A DNA stretch of 64,000 bases, from positions 237,356 to 301,355 of the forward strand of contig NMRB01000588.1 in the NCBI GenBank assembly GCA_002633025.1. Reading direction: 5' to 3'. The position numbers were made by a program, and so were the translations under genes. Numbering within the stretch: position 1 is the first letter of the stretch; each line of letters begins with the position of its first letter. The notes beneath the pieces were generated by a model that was not told the DNA's origin, searched no databases, and saw only the letters and a program-made list of their open reading frames with translations. Positions 35,481-46,559 of the stretch are shown piece after piece. The DNA is from Notospermus geniculatus (Eukaryota; Nemertea; Pilidiophora; Heteronemertea; Lineidae).

Positions 35481-35709
35481 TACGGGAGAATCCAACTTAC
35501 CTCGACGCGAGCGTAGGTCATAAAAATTTTGTAAGTTCTAATAATATCGTAATATAGTAGGGGTAGCATAATGGTAGATGGAACAGCTTAGGTATAATAC
35601 AACTGTTCCTTTTACCACTATGCTACCCCTACTATATTATGGTATTTATTAGAACTTAGAAAATTTTTATGACCTGGACTCGCGTCGAGGTAAGTTGGAT
35701 TCTCCCGTA
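35481..35709. mobile_element. Near-perfect foldback, TACGGGAGAATCC ends
   Basis: Two ~105-bp arms pair almost completely (TACGGGAGAATCCAACTTAC, CTCGACGCGAG, GTTCTAATAA, AGTAGGGGTAGCATA) around a ~25-bp loop. TA at both termini is compatible with a mariner-type target. Non-coding. Confidence 0.85.
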
Positions 35710-36316
35710 TCTTTATGCATTCATTGCTGATTGGAAACCCAGCGACTTGGTCTCAGAATTAGATTGAAGTTACACACTGCGATACAGTGTGGGTTTTCAA
35801 ACTAGTTCCGTTAAAAAAGGGTATCCTCCTAATTGGGCCTCAACATTAAAGAACGTAACAAAAACGGGGCGAAACAAGAATAAATAGTTTTCATTTCCGG
35901 TGTCAAAAACGGCATCAAGTCCTTTCTTCTCCTCCCAAATTTACCCAAAAGAACGAAATGAACGGTGTTATTTTGGTCGCCATGATCATTAAGTCAGTCC
36001 CTAACGGGAGTCAAACCTCTTTCATCGCCATTTTGATATTTCCGTCCTTCTCCTTCGCTCAATTACCGTAATCCACTTCAACCCGATTATACGAATTGAA
36101 CGCTTAATTTATGTTGGAGGGTGTGAGGGGTCTTATAGGGCATATGCCGGGGTAATTAGTGATATAACGGTCGAAGAGTTAGGGACTCACGGGGACCGTC
36201 TCACTGATGGTTATATATCTTGGGTGCAGGCAGGAATATAGGAGAGTCCGAAGTTGCTGTTTCAGCGGCGACAATCGCACATCCGGCTGTTACTTGGAGA
36301 GAGGAATTGGAAATTT
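35710..36316. other. Intergenic, nothing identified
   Basis: No gene or repeat recognised. Confidence 0.45.
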
Positions 36317-36412
36317 AAATTGACATCACTGTTTTTTTTTAAATTGACATCACTGTTTTTTTAAATTGACATCACTGTTTTTTTAAAAATTGACATCACT
36401 GTTTTTTTTAAA
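36317..36412. repeat. Short tandem array of AAATTGACATCACTG + T-run
   Basis: Four units of about 22-24 bp, each AAATTGACATCACTG followed by seven to nine T; spacing varies with the T-run length. Confidence 0.9.
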
Positions 36413-36545
36413 TAGGAAATGTTATCAATTCCTCCTCACGATGACACAGCCGGTTTCCACAGGAGATTGATGATAGTGAGTTCAGCTACAGCAAAAGTGA
36501 CACCCGAACACTGTGCGTACTGCATGGGGTCATAGGCCTTTTGTG

Positions 36546-36830
36546 GGGAGCCACGGTGGTGTAGTGGTTCGGGCCTCCGAGTAGCGGTCAGAGGCTCCCG
36601 GGTTCGAATCCCACTGGGCGTGAGACTTTGGGCAAGTCTTTTTGCCTCACTGGCCTCTCTCCACCCAGGTGTATAAATAAATGGGTACCGGTCGGAAATG
36701 CTCGGATTGTAGCGCTGAATGAGCAGCTCATCTGAGTTCTACTGAAAGGTTTCAGGATAGACTTAAAGTGTAAAGTCGGATGACAACTCCACCGCTGTTG
36801 ATATCAGACTATAAACCCAAACTTTAACTT
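36546..36830 (+). mobile_element. tRNA-derived SINE with conserved CACCCAGGTGTA core, copy 1
   Basis: A-box TGGTGTAGTGG (36557) and B-box GGTTCGAATCC (36601) form a tRNA head. A central region follows, shared with 56805-57138: TTGGGCAAGTC, TTTGCCTCACT, CCACCCAGGTGTA, GGGTACC. Shared central boxes in otherwise different SINEs define SINE superfamilies in many animals. The tail differs from the second copy. Confidence 0.85.
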
Positions 36831-36955
36831 TTTTTGTGGACCAATAAGTAGGGCTTTCGTCGTGTGCCTTCGATTGTAGGTGGGTTGAATGCGAGTACAG
36901 CCGATGACGAATCCCACTGATAGGAGTTCACGAGATTTCAAGAAGGACTGTCAGT

Positions 36956-37125
36956 CCACCACCCTGTTCTGAGGTCATTTTACCACCCTGTTTAAATTTT
37001 TACCACCCTGTTTGAAAATGGAACTTGCAATGCATTTTCTACACGTTTGAATTTCACTCCCCACCCTGTTTGGAAATCCAAGGCCTTAAAATCACAGGAA
37101 AATGCAGTCATCCCACCCTGTTTGG
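36956..37125. repeat. Interspersed CCACCCTGTTT motif cluster
   Basis: The word ACCACCCTGTT or CCCACCCTGTTT occurs six times in about 170 bases, at irregular spacing with unrelated sequence between. Confidence 0.75.
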
Positions 37126-37733
37126 AAAAAATACTGGCTAGAACACTGCAGGCGTATTTTTCTTCATGGTATTGAGGTGATTTTCCCGTTGTTCGCTGGA
37201 CTGGTGTTTTATTTTCAAGTAACTGTGCTCCTTTTCCTGCAATTGGACACAGTCCCCGAGCAAATTACCTGTTAATGTGGTGAAGTATCGTGAGATAACT
37301 CGAGATCTCGCCCGAGGCAGAGGCCTCGAGTGTCATTGTCCCGTTAAGGGATAATACACAACTAAAGAGGCTCTCTTCTAGATTAGCTCGTTGCCCTCGC
37401 CCTGCCCGGGGCGGGACATGCTCATACACGGATCCCGTCCGGACGGAAGGAGTCTGCCGGAGCCTGGAGGGGTGCTGGAAAGATGGCCGAAGAATAGGGC
37501 TACATCGGGCGGTGAATGAGCGACCGGTTTCCATTCTGTTCAAGTGTTGCTGACGAGCGATGAGGGAAAGTGACGCAGCTGTCACCAGCTGAAAGTGATA
37601 ACGAACCATTTAATGTTTTAGAAAGAGCTTCCTTCTTCCATCTTTGTTTTACATGAAACGCCATGTTTACGGCTGTTAGGATAAAGACGCCATGCTGAAG
37701 TCATGACGGCCAAAGCTAGATAATAGGGAATAC
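37126..37733. other. Intergenic, no gene recognised
   Basis: A 114-codon minus-strand frame at 37265-37609 shows no domain. Confidence 0.45.
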
Positions 37734-38022
37734 GGAGGTTTCGAAATCAAACGATCAACATAAACCTTTCGACAACGTTATTTTTCATACTACACATTAA
37801 ACAGAATTTATATTGTATTTTCGGTACAAAAATAACGTTGTCGTTAACGTTTACGTTTATCGTTTGATTTCGAAACCTCCCTAATTTAAGAAATCAAACG
37901 ATAAACGTTAACTTTACGACAACGTTATTTTTCATACTGCGAATTCACCAGTCTGCATTTTCTGTACAAAAAAATAACGTTGTCGTAAAGTTAACGTTTA
38001 TCGTTTGATTTCTTAAACTCCC
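37734..38022. mobile_element. Two adjacent foldback MITEs of sister subfamilies
   Basis: 37734-37881 carries GGAGGTTTCGAAATC ends and 37885-38022 carries (TTTAAGAAATC ... GATTTCTTAAACTCCC) ends. The second has lost its first five or six bases where it meets the first. Both share the CGACAACGTTATTTTTCATAC core. The side-by-side position suggests insertion of one at the edge of the other. Confidence 0.85.
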
Positions 38023-38400
38023 TATTAGTCAAAGGCTTACTATAGTCACAGAAATGGGACGAAACGAAAGGAAACACATTCAAAGACACAGCCAATCAGT
38101 GGACTTCAAGTGTGTTATTACCGTGACGTCATTAAAAACACATTCAGAGTTCATGATTGAAAAGAAACTTCATTTCCTATTTGTAGCTGTAACCCAGTTT
38201 ATTCAGCAGCTACAGGATGCAGGGCCTATTCAGTCTCCATCACTCGACCCCCTCTCGACCCTTGTCCAACCTAGCCAGATGGCCATTTGCCGGCTGACCG
38301 CTCAACTATATCAGCGAGGTACAATGGCAGCTAATTCTCCATAACAGTTTATAGACAAGAGAAGAAACAAGGGTTTACCCGTCGGTTACACTCACCAACA

Positions 38401-38614
38401 CTGAAAAACTCTCTTTCAACAAAATGACGAACTTAGGTTCGTTTTCCATTGCCAAACTGAGTACCATACATGTAAATTCGTCGAAATGACAAGTCCACGG
38501 TCGTCAATTTGACGAACCCTTGTTTATGTTCGTCAAGGGTTCGTCAAAATGACGAACGTGGTGATAATGGAAAACGAACCTAATTTCGTCATTTTGATGA
38601 AGCAGAGTTTTTCA
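38401..38614. mobile_element. Foldback built of GTTCGTCATTTTGACGAAC words, copy 1
   Basis: Ends CTGAAAAACTCT and AGAGTTTTTCA pair. Inside are AAAATGACGAACTTAGG, TTCGTTTTCCATT and their complements, and a central GTTCGTCAAGGGTTCG. The longer copy is at 40545-40914. Confidence 0.85.
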
Positions 38615-40544
38615 TTGGAGGACTGGACTCGCGAAGGCTTAGGAACCGTGAATACTGCAAAGGATTACATTAAATGAAAAATTCGTAAAATACCATGCTA
38701 TGCTTTTTTAACGTGATTGATTACGAGTTTGTTAAACTCTCCCAGCAACTTCGGCCGATGATGGGCTTTCCGCGAATGTACGGATCGTCTCCCACTTTTC
38801 GGCAGATGTAACGGTTTGACAGACGACACCCTGTGACGTCACAGCTGACCAGCCGACACCCATACCGACGGAGAAGCAATAACATTGATCTCCATTCCGT
38901 AACCAAAGACAAACTTAGGCGGTGTCCAGTTGCTCAAAATGTGAACTAGAATGATTTAAAGACCAACAATTTGTCTTAAAATGGACACAAATTACAGTCA
39001 TAAGCACAACTGCTAGCTTCCGGGTCGGCCATGTTACGTCACATGACCACAAAATGGCGGGTAAAATTACCAGGTTAGGTTTGGAATGGGGTTTTCCTGT
39101 ATAAAGGCGAGGTAACTATCCCCGCGTGAGGTACCCTTGGAGCTGTTGGCGTGCGTTACTGACCCAAGGATACAGTTTCACAAGCCTTACCAATATGTTG
39201 CGCCAGTGTTATTAAGTTTCATTAAACGTGGTTTGGGGATCAACTTGCAACGTTGGTAGAGCTCCACGCAGAGCGTTGACAAAGCCTTACTGACTGCATG
39301 GGGCAAGATTAAGCAAGCATTTCCCAACAGAACCAATACTAAGATGGTTTTCACAAACAACGCTGTGGTTCAGTTCGCATCATTTGAGAGGAGCAGCGTG
39401 CGAAAATGGAGCAACGAAATAGTTACCCGATACCCAGCAGTTGTGGTTTTACCAGGGTGATTAGCTGGACAACGAAACGAGCGAGAATGTCCAGTTTGGG
39501 CTGTGAAACCACCCAAAATGGCGGACATGATGAGGGGTCAGCTTCTCTGATTCTGTTTTTTCACACACTGAATTAGCAAGGGTGTTCTCAATAGGCCGAC
39601 TCGGCCGAGTTCCATTCCGGATGATATTTAGAAACTGTTGACAATTCAAAGAACGGCGGCGTCAACAAACTTGTCGTCAACAAACAGACAGATGATCGTC
39701 TGCTCGGATTCAATCATCGTCTGCGACCGGATGATAGCAATCAAGACAAATGACAACAAGCGTCCAATCATGTCAACATTATCTTCCAATCACCAGAGAT
39801 AAGGCGACAACTTTCCCGAGGCAGACGACATCTTTATCATCTTTTCTAATTAAGAAACTTTCAATGAATCTCATCATTCGTGTCAAAATTCAGGTGTAAG
39901 TTTGGCGGCCATTGGGAATCCCGCAGCTAATTGTCCGGGGACATTTGATTGGTTACTTCCTTGGCAACCACTTTGAGGTGAGAGATACCATCTTCTCGGG
40001 TCTGGTGACGGGCTAAGAATGTTGATAATGATGGTGGTCAGGTCAGACGACTGTTCGAATCAAAAGAGAACGAGATGAAAAACTCAGATAAACCGTTTCA
40101 ACACATGTTGCTTTGATCAAATCACGCAATTTCACGTCTAGCGGTCAATGGCGACAGTTGATAAGTCTATGACTTGTCAAATTCGCCTGCGGTGGTCTAG
40201 GAATATCAAAATTGTGCTTAAATTGAGTTTACACGGAAGTGAAGTGGATTAAAATGTTTCCTAGCCTGTAATTAACATCTGAGCAATGGCGATTTCCCAT
40301 ATGGTAGCTTCTGGGACTTCCGTAAACCTGCGCGTTGCTTTGGAAGATTCATCGTTGGATGCGATTCGGTCTCCCTACCCAGCATCCGCCATTTCGATGG
40401 AAATTTTGGCAAAGCCATGGAACCCAAGACTGGGCGAAAATTTTTCTTTTCGTATCCCCAAAGTAGCGAAAAAGACAAAGCCCAACACAACAACGTAACC
40501 TGCAGTTAGGATACATGGGGCCTAGGCCTACCTGAAACAGCCGC
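38615..40544. other. Intergenic, no gene recognised
   Basis: Contains ATGGCGG/GGCGGACAT words reminiscent of YY1 sites near 39053 and 39520, but no coding frame with a domain and no clear promoter. Confidence 0.45.
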
Positions 40545-40914
40545 ACTGAACAACTCTGCTTCGTGAAAATGACGAACTTAGGTTCGTTTTCCGTTATCAC
40601 CAAACTGAGTACATGTATCTAAATTCGTCAAAATGACAAGTCCATGTTCGTCATTTTGATGAACCCTTGACGAACATAAACAAGGGTTCATCAAAATGAC
40701 GAACGTGGAGGTCTTGATAAACCCGTGTTTATGTTCGTCAAGGGTTCGTCAAAATGACGAACGTGGACTTGTCGTCTTGACAAACCCCTGTTTATGTTCG
40801 TCAAAATGACGAACGTGGACTTGTCATTTTGACGGATTTAGATACGCCTACTCAGTTTGGTGATAACGGAAAACGAACCTAAGTTCGTCATTTTGATGAA
40901 GCAGAGTTTTTCAG
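40545..40914. mobile_element. Foldback built of GTTCGTCATTTTGACGAAC words, copy 2
   Basis: 370 bp. Ends CTGAACAACTCTGCTTC and GAAGCAGAGTTTTTCAG pair over ~70 bp. The interior has five or more small palindromes of the type TTCGTCAAAATGACGAA in tandem, alternating with AACCCTTGTTTATG or its complement. Confidence 0.88.
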
Positions 40915-41622
40915 CGCGAACTCTCGATTGGATGCAAATTTTGGCCAAAAAAACTATCTGAGGATCTTTTTTACGTCATTCGCGGAAAGATCCGGCACTC
41001 CTCTCAGATTTTGCCCATTATCATCTATTCAGCCCGTTTGGTGGGAAAAATGTCTGTAGCACCTCAAATCAGAAAAAGTTTTTGGTCACTTGCTGTGCTC
41101 ATCGCTCCAATGACTGTCATTTCAACCGGAATCCGACTCCTTCATTGCTCAACACATTCTCCTTCAGCCTCGCTGACCACGATCCGTGGGACTGACCAAC
41201 ACACCAATGTTCACCATCGGTTTGGGAAAGTTGCCCCCTTACAACAATATCGGGTCAGATTTCGTGGACGGTCATAGTGAGAGTTAACTCGGCGAAATAA
41301 CTGTTATTTTTGAGGGTGACCATCTTGAATGGGAGGGTGGAACTGAACTATTAGGGCACAACCGTATGATTAGGTTTGGTCAGTCTCTGGGTTGTTAACT
41401 TTCTCTACTTTCCCACATGTTTTAGGGACCGCGCCTGGGGCCAAGGAAAGGAACCGAGATAGGAAGGAGATGAGGTGAAACATGACGTAACCAGGCTTTG
41501 TATCTTTTCTGAGTTTATACCTGGGCCTAGCCATGCCCTGACAATCCTTCACCAATAAGACATGGTATCTATCATCTTATTATCAGATTTTGACTTCCGG
41601 GTAGGCCTACTGATATACAATT
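40915..41622. other. Intergenic, nothing identified
   Basis: Small frames only (for example 41011-41277), none recognisable. Confidence 0.45.
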
Positions 41623-41824
41623 AATAATAGAAGTCACTCTCCAAAAATTTCGCAAATTTTCGACCCCAAGCGGGGTCTTCTTCAGGCTGGCACTTTCAAG
41701 TCGAGCTACCAGAACACAGCTACACTTCTGGTAGCTCGACTGTAAAGTGCCAGCCTGAAGATCGAAGACCCCGCTTGGGGTCGAAAATTTACGAAATTTT
41801 TTGAGACTAGTGACTTCTATTATT
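41623..41824. mobile_element. Foldback with CGACCCCAAGCGGGGTC core, copy 1
   Basis: Ends AATAATAGAAGTCACT and complement. Each arm holds TTTTCGACCCCAAGCGGGGT, then CTTCAGGCTGGCACTTT. The arm itself contains a smaller palindrome (GACCCCAAGCGGGGTC). Relative at 54740-54909. Confidence 0.85.
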
Positions 41825-43049
41825 ATATCATTTTGTGTGTCACCCTTTGTGCTCTATTTTTGGGGCAGGCCTACTGTTAGAGAAAGATTCCGAACGCCCA
41901 ATTTTCTATGCTGATTGGAATAATTTTGTCGGCGTTGAAAATCAGAGACGCGAGCTGGAAGTGAGCTGCAAATTGTCCAAATGACTTGCTGAACATTTGG
42001 TGACTTTTGATGACATGAATGTGTCAACATCCTCACAGCGGGAGGACCTTTGACAGCTGATGTAATAGCCTGAATTGTAGTCAAACTTAATGACGATGAC
42101 CGCAATTAACTGATTTAACAATGGTGTCAGGAATCATGCCTTTCTATTTGTTGGCAGATTCTGAGACATTTTGAGACACCTCCTTGTCTCAGAAGGAAGC
42201 AAGGGGAACGGTTCTTTTCCTGTTTTTATAGACATTAGATTGGCAACAAAATCGTGAAATCTACAGATGTACCAGTTTCCGCGTCGACTGTCGGCTGAGT
42301 CCCCGTTATTTCACAATCATTGATGTTACCATGGTCACAAAACGCCCGCAATAACTCCCACCCCGGACACATCAATTCCTATCGTAATATCCGCATCAAC
42401 GATATCGAAAAGACAGAAGCGAACACAAAATATCCGCATTAGAGTGGAACAGACGACACGGCGTCCAGATTATCCGGTTTAGTGAAGATTAAACATGAAT
42501 CTTCCGCCTCAGCACTTCGCAATTGTCTTGGAAAATGGAGCGATAAACGAGACCAAACGACAAGCATAATCAGGTTGAGATTGAACAATTTGATTTCAAA
42601 TTTGACATCTTTGAGTGCGACCAGTCTGATCAGATTCAAGCGTTTCTTGATCTTTTCAGTTTATAGGCCGTCAATAGGACTTTGATTAGAGCGGCACGCC
42701 TTACGGAAGTGGCTGGCGCCAATGTTTATGACAGGACCATGGCGGATGGTGCAATGTTGTCTCAGAGATCGTGTCCCGTTAGGTTGACGATTATTGCGCG
42801 ATTGTGTCCGGTGTTGTAACGGTGCTGATTAAATGAGGCGAACTTCCGATGGCTTTCTGCCTGACGGATGGTTGTGTCGTCGCGGCAGACTGCTGAAGGT
42901 TTTACGCCACCGTCGTATAGACACTTCGCCCATGTTCTGCTCCCTTAAACGGATATTTTTTATATTGTCTTCACCATGATCTCTAAATATGTCAACTCGT
43001 ACTTTCATCTCAGTATTATACGGTGGCCCATAGAGCTCACTGATAAATG
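41825..43049. other. Intergenic, no gene recognised
   Basis: Frames at 41854-42105, 42439-42685 and 42829-43140 lack domains. Confidence 0.45.
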
Positions 43050-43271
43050 CCTTTGCATTTTTTACGAAGTTTGAATTTTGTTTCTTGGGGGTTTGCAAAT
43101 TTTTTCGAAGTTCCCACCGCGGTGAAAACGGCGTTTCCACCGCCGTAAGAACATTTTCACCGCGGTGAGAATGTTTTCACCGCTGCGAAAACATTCTCAC
43201 CGCGGTGGGAACTTTGAAAAATTTTACAATCCCCCAAGAAAAAATTCAAACCTTGGAAAAAAATGCAAAGG
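43050..43271. mobile_element. Foldback with repeated CACCGCGGTG palindromes
   Basis: Outer arms CCTTTGCATTTTTT, TTCTTGGGGG and TTCGAAGTTCCCACCGCGG pair with the right end. The centre repeats CACCGCGGTG or CACCGCCGT separated by AAAAC/GAATG words. Lies about 570 bp upstream of the carrier gene's ATG. Confidence 0.75.
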
Positions 43272-43839
43272 CAATTATTTTTACCATCGAAGCATTCTGG
43301 CTCTAGTGATTTCCTGGCATCCTTCTTCAGTTGATGGGAGGAGTGCCGATTTTAACCTGTTCGCTCTTTCCAGCCATTGATCCTCCGTTTGCCCTTTTCT
43401 GGACCAGACAGCTTCTTGCCTCAATCGACGTCATCATTGGCCATTCATTAATCCTCCGCAGTGCCACCAAACAGGCAGATAATGAGACAGTGATCGGTCC
43501 GCCATCATGGCACGCCATCTTACGTTAACGCACACAACTAAACGTAACAATCGGGTTGTCGCAACCGGACACCAGACGACGGACTCGGGTCTTTGATATC
43601 CATTCAAACCTTTTTTATAAGCCCGTGACGAAAATCTCCCGTCGTGGAGTTTGTTTGATCGCCACCGGGGCAGCACTGAACCCTCCGTGACGTCACGACG
43701 TCAAGACCACGGCGCGGGCTTAGCAACGGGACACATTGAGCTGACGTCATCCAAATTCTCAATTTGCGGCCTTTTTCTTCCTGATAAACGTCGTTTTTCC
43801 ACCCAAAATTGTCATTCACATCACGGAAACTTCACCATC

Positions 43840-45199
43840 ATGTCACAGCAAGACTTCCACATCGTCAGTTTCATGAAGGATCTCCTGGTCGGAGGGGTAT
43901 CTGCGGGGATCTCCAAGACAGCCGTGGCGCCCATCGAGAGGGTCAAACTGCTGCTCCAAGTCCAACATGTCTCAAAGCAGATCCCTGCTGACCAAAGATA
44001 CAAGGGTAGGCCTCCTGCGACTCATTGCATTATGTAGCCTAGCTGCAAACGGCAGACGTAAGAATTCTCACCCGTCAGGGATTCTGCCAGGATTGTCAAG
44101 GGGGTTGAGAAAAAAAAATTCGAAATTTTTTTTTTCAAAATATTTTTGTTTTTATTTTTGGTTACAAATGGCCTCCAGAGTCAATTTTTACACTCCAAAA
44201 TGCAAAATTAGTCTTCCTTCTGCATGAAAATTGCATTTGAAATGTAATGTGAAGAAAAACACTACTGAAGTGAAAATAGTGATAGGCCTATTTGAAAAAG
44301 GTTAGTCTGCAAACTTGAGGGGGGATATTCCCTCCTTGAAATTTTTGAGGAGGGGATCTTCCTCCTCCCCCCCCCCCTGGCGGAAACACTGCCCGTCATA
44401 CAGTGTGGACGACAGTTTTGTGTTATTTATAGTATACGTTGCGACTTCTCTTATTTCAGGGATTATTGACTGTTTCGTCCGGGTGCCAAAAGAACAAGGG
44501 TTCTTTTCCCTCTGGAGAGGCAACTTGGCCAATGTCATCCGGTATTTCCCCACTCAGGCCCTGAACTTTGCCTTCAAGGACCAGTACAAAGAGATCTTCC
44601 TCGGAGGTGTCGACAAGAGGACACAATTTTGGAGGTACTTCGCCGGGAACCTTGCCTCTGGTGGTGCGGCTGGTGCGACCTCTCTCTGCTTCGTCTACCC
44701 GCTCGACTTCGCCAGGACCCGTCTCGCCGCAGACATCGGCAAGGCAGGGACAGACCAGCGTGAGTTCAGGGGACTTGGTCACTGCTTGACCTCCATCGCC
44801 AAAAGTGACGGCATCACTGGTCTCTATCGTGGATTCGGCGTCTCTGTCCAAGGTATCATAATCTACAGGGCAGCCTACTTCGGCGGATTCGACACTGCCA
44901 AAGCCATGCTCGTCTCCGACCCGAAGAAGACCAACTTTTTCGTCGCTTGGATGATTGCTCAGGTTGTCACAACCGGAGCTGGCATCTTATCCTACCCCTT
45001 CGATACGGTCCGTAGGCGAATGATGATGCAGAGTGGACGCAAGGATGTCTTGTACAAAAACACTCTCCACTGCTGGCGCAAGATCTTCAAACAGGAAGGC
45101 GGGGCCGCGTTCTTTAAAGGGGCATTCTCCAACATTCTCCGTGGTACAGGTGGCGCCCTCGTCCTCGCCCTTTACGATGAAATCAAGAAGTACATCTAA
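43840..45199 (+). CDS. ANT: Mitochondrial ADP/ATP carrier (adenine nucleotide translocase)
   Basis: Two coding exons, 43840-44005 and 44460-45199, give 301 residues, the usual length of this family. The intron is 454 bp with GT-AG ends (AAGG/GTAGG, TTTCAG/GG), phase 1. The protein sits in the inner mitochondrial membrane and exchanges matrix ATP for cytosolic ADP. All three carrier repeats show their PX[DE]XX[KR] signatures: PIERVK, PLDFAR and PFDTVR. The RRRMMM hexamer, diagnostic of ADP/ATP carriers among SLC25 members, follows the third. The N terminus [19 protein letters not shown] matches the family start, and no presequence is expected. An in-frame ATG at 44315 inside the intron is spurious. 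Orthology to a particular vertebrate paralogue (SLC25A4, A5, A6 or A31) cannot be assigned. Confidence 0.97.
44006..44459 (+). other. Intron 1 of the ADP/ATP carrier gene
   Basis: Donor GTAGGC and acceptor TTATTTCAG. Contains a C homopolymer near 44367-44376 and nothing else recognised. Confidence 0.9.
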
Positions 45200-45336
45200 T
45201 CAGTGATATATTCTTTTTCTTTAAACCTCTTGAGAATTATGAATTACATGATGCGTATTTTTCGTGAAGATTTGGCTAGTGTTGTCTTTTAGAGGAGTTC
45301 CTAAGCAAATTACAGCGGGCATTAGGCTAGAACATA

Positions 45337-45342
45337 AATAAA
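45337..45342 (+). terminator. Poly(A) signal AATAAA of the ADP/ATP carrier gene
   Basis: 138 bp after the stop codon. Its last bases coincide with the first bases of the foldback element starting at 45339, so part of the hexamer is supplied by mobile DNA. Confidence 0.7.
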
Positions 45343-46238
45343 AGGAATCAAACATACAGGTTTAACTGCGAATGAAGTAACTGAGGGATACACTTCATGT
45401 GTTGCCACCAGATGTCTCTCACTGCCTGAATTTTGGCTTTAGGCAGTGGCTTCAACTTTTTTTATGGTAATGGGGTACACGAATCTGTCAATTTGATGCC
45501 TTGAATTCCATTTCTGAGGATAACAGAGCTATTTTCAGCACAATTTATAGTGTTCCATGTGCAGATGTTCGTGGGGTTCTCATCGTTCGTGGGGTTCTCA
45601 TAATTCAGCAGCTGGGGAAAAAGGGCCGATCTAGCTGTCACCGATAAATCGGACGATCACCCACCGATCTGCAGTTCAGAAGCTAATTATAATAATATAT
45701 TCACTGCTGCAGGTCATGGCAAGTGTCAGTATTTAGCATTTTTAATTGTTTTAACTGTGCTAACTCATCTTGACTGTATCTAGCATTGTCTAAAATGGTT
45801 GGGGAAGTGGTGAAAAGCTGTCAGTTGCTGCTTCTTACCTCTCAAAATGCAAAAATCTGTCAAACACTTGATTTCAATGCAGTTTTTTTTGGCTAGTGGC
45901 GGCGCCTTGTGGGCACTATGTTAGTTAGGATACGTACGTGCGGTTTTTCGTATTTGCATGCGCAAATGCATTTTCTCAACAAACACAGCTTGATGGGATG
46001 ATTTCTGGCAATCAGCACTGGCAGGTGCACAAATCGGCAGATCTATAGCTGATCGGCAGTTCAGCTGGTGACAGCTAGATCGGCCCTATTTCCCTACTAC
46101 TATTTCCCCAGCTGTTCAGTCCTTGGTCTTGCCTATCATATGGAAGAGTCAGAACACGAATCTGTTGAGGTTTAAAGGGATACTGTCCACATTTTTAAAA
46201 TGCTAAATTTGTAAGTTGAACCTTGTTTGATTCCTTTA
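45339..46238. mobile_element. Foldback element with TAAAGGAATCAAACATA ends, interrupted (copy 1)
   Basis: Matches 51327-51829 in inverted orientation. Shared words include GGTTTAACTGCGAA, TGAGGGATACACTTCATG, CCACCAGATGTCTCTCACTG and CCATTTCTGAGGATAACAGA, then TCTGTTGAGGTTTAAA and TACTGTCCACATTT. It is split by the 506-bp element at 45609-46114. Confidence 0.88.
45609..46114. mobile_element. Nested foldback, CAGCTGGGGAAA ends, TTCAG duplication
   Basis: Ends CAGCTGGGGAAA and TTTCCCCAGCTG, then AGGGCCGATCTAGCTGTCAC paired with its complement. Flanked by TTCAG at 45604-45608 and 46115-46119. The sister copy of the host element (near 51.5 kb) has a single TTCAG at the same place, so the 5-bp target duplication is confirmed by an empty site. 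Confidence 0.9.
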
Positions 46239-46559
46239 GAGGGACACCCCTGTCTCCAGGGGAGTCAGATTCCTGTTACACCGGCCTGTATAATGGCACG
46301 CCATTCTGCATAGATCTGTGGTTACTTGGTATATTTTGATCACTGTTTTTGAATCGACCGCACAGTAGTTGATTTGGCACTTAGGAAGGATCACGCGTCA
46401 TTATTACGTATCATACAAGTGTTACATCTACGTGCATTACAACTACTGAGTATCTTCCCATTTTACCCACTCGCCGATAGCAAGATTGATTTCAAGTACG
46501 CCAAATACCAACTGATTGTGCTACTGCGTTATTGGAGAATGCGAGTTTCCATTTCCAAC

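Noticed and set aside
36546-36620. Genuine tRNA gene
   Set aside because: A- and B-boxes are present, but acceptor-stem pairing is absent and SINE core sequence follows directly.
40286-40498. Small gene with ATG at 40286
   Set aside because: 70 codons, overlapped by longer minus-strand frames, no domain or signal.
44315-44459. N-terminal extension of the carrier's second exon
   Set aside because: It is intron sequence; the true N terminus is the exon at 43840 with the conserved first carrier repeat.
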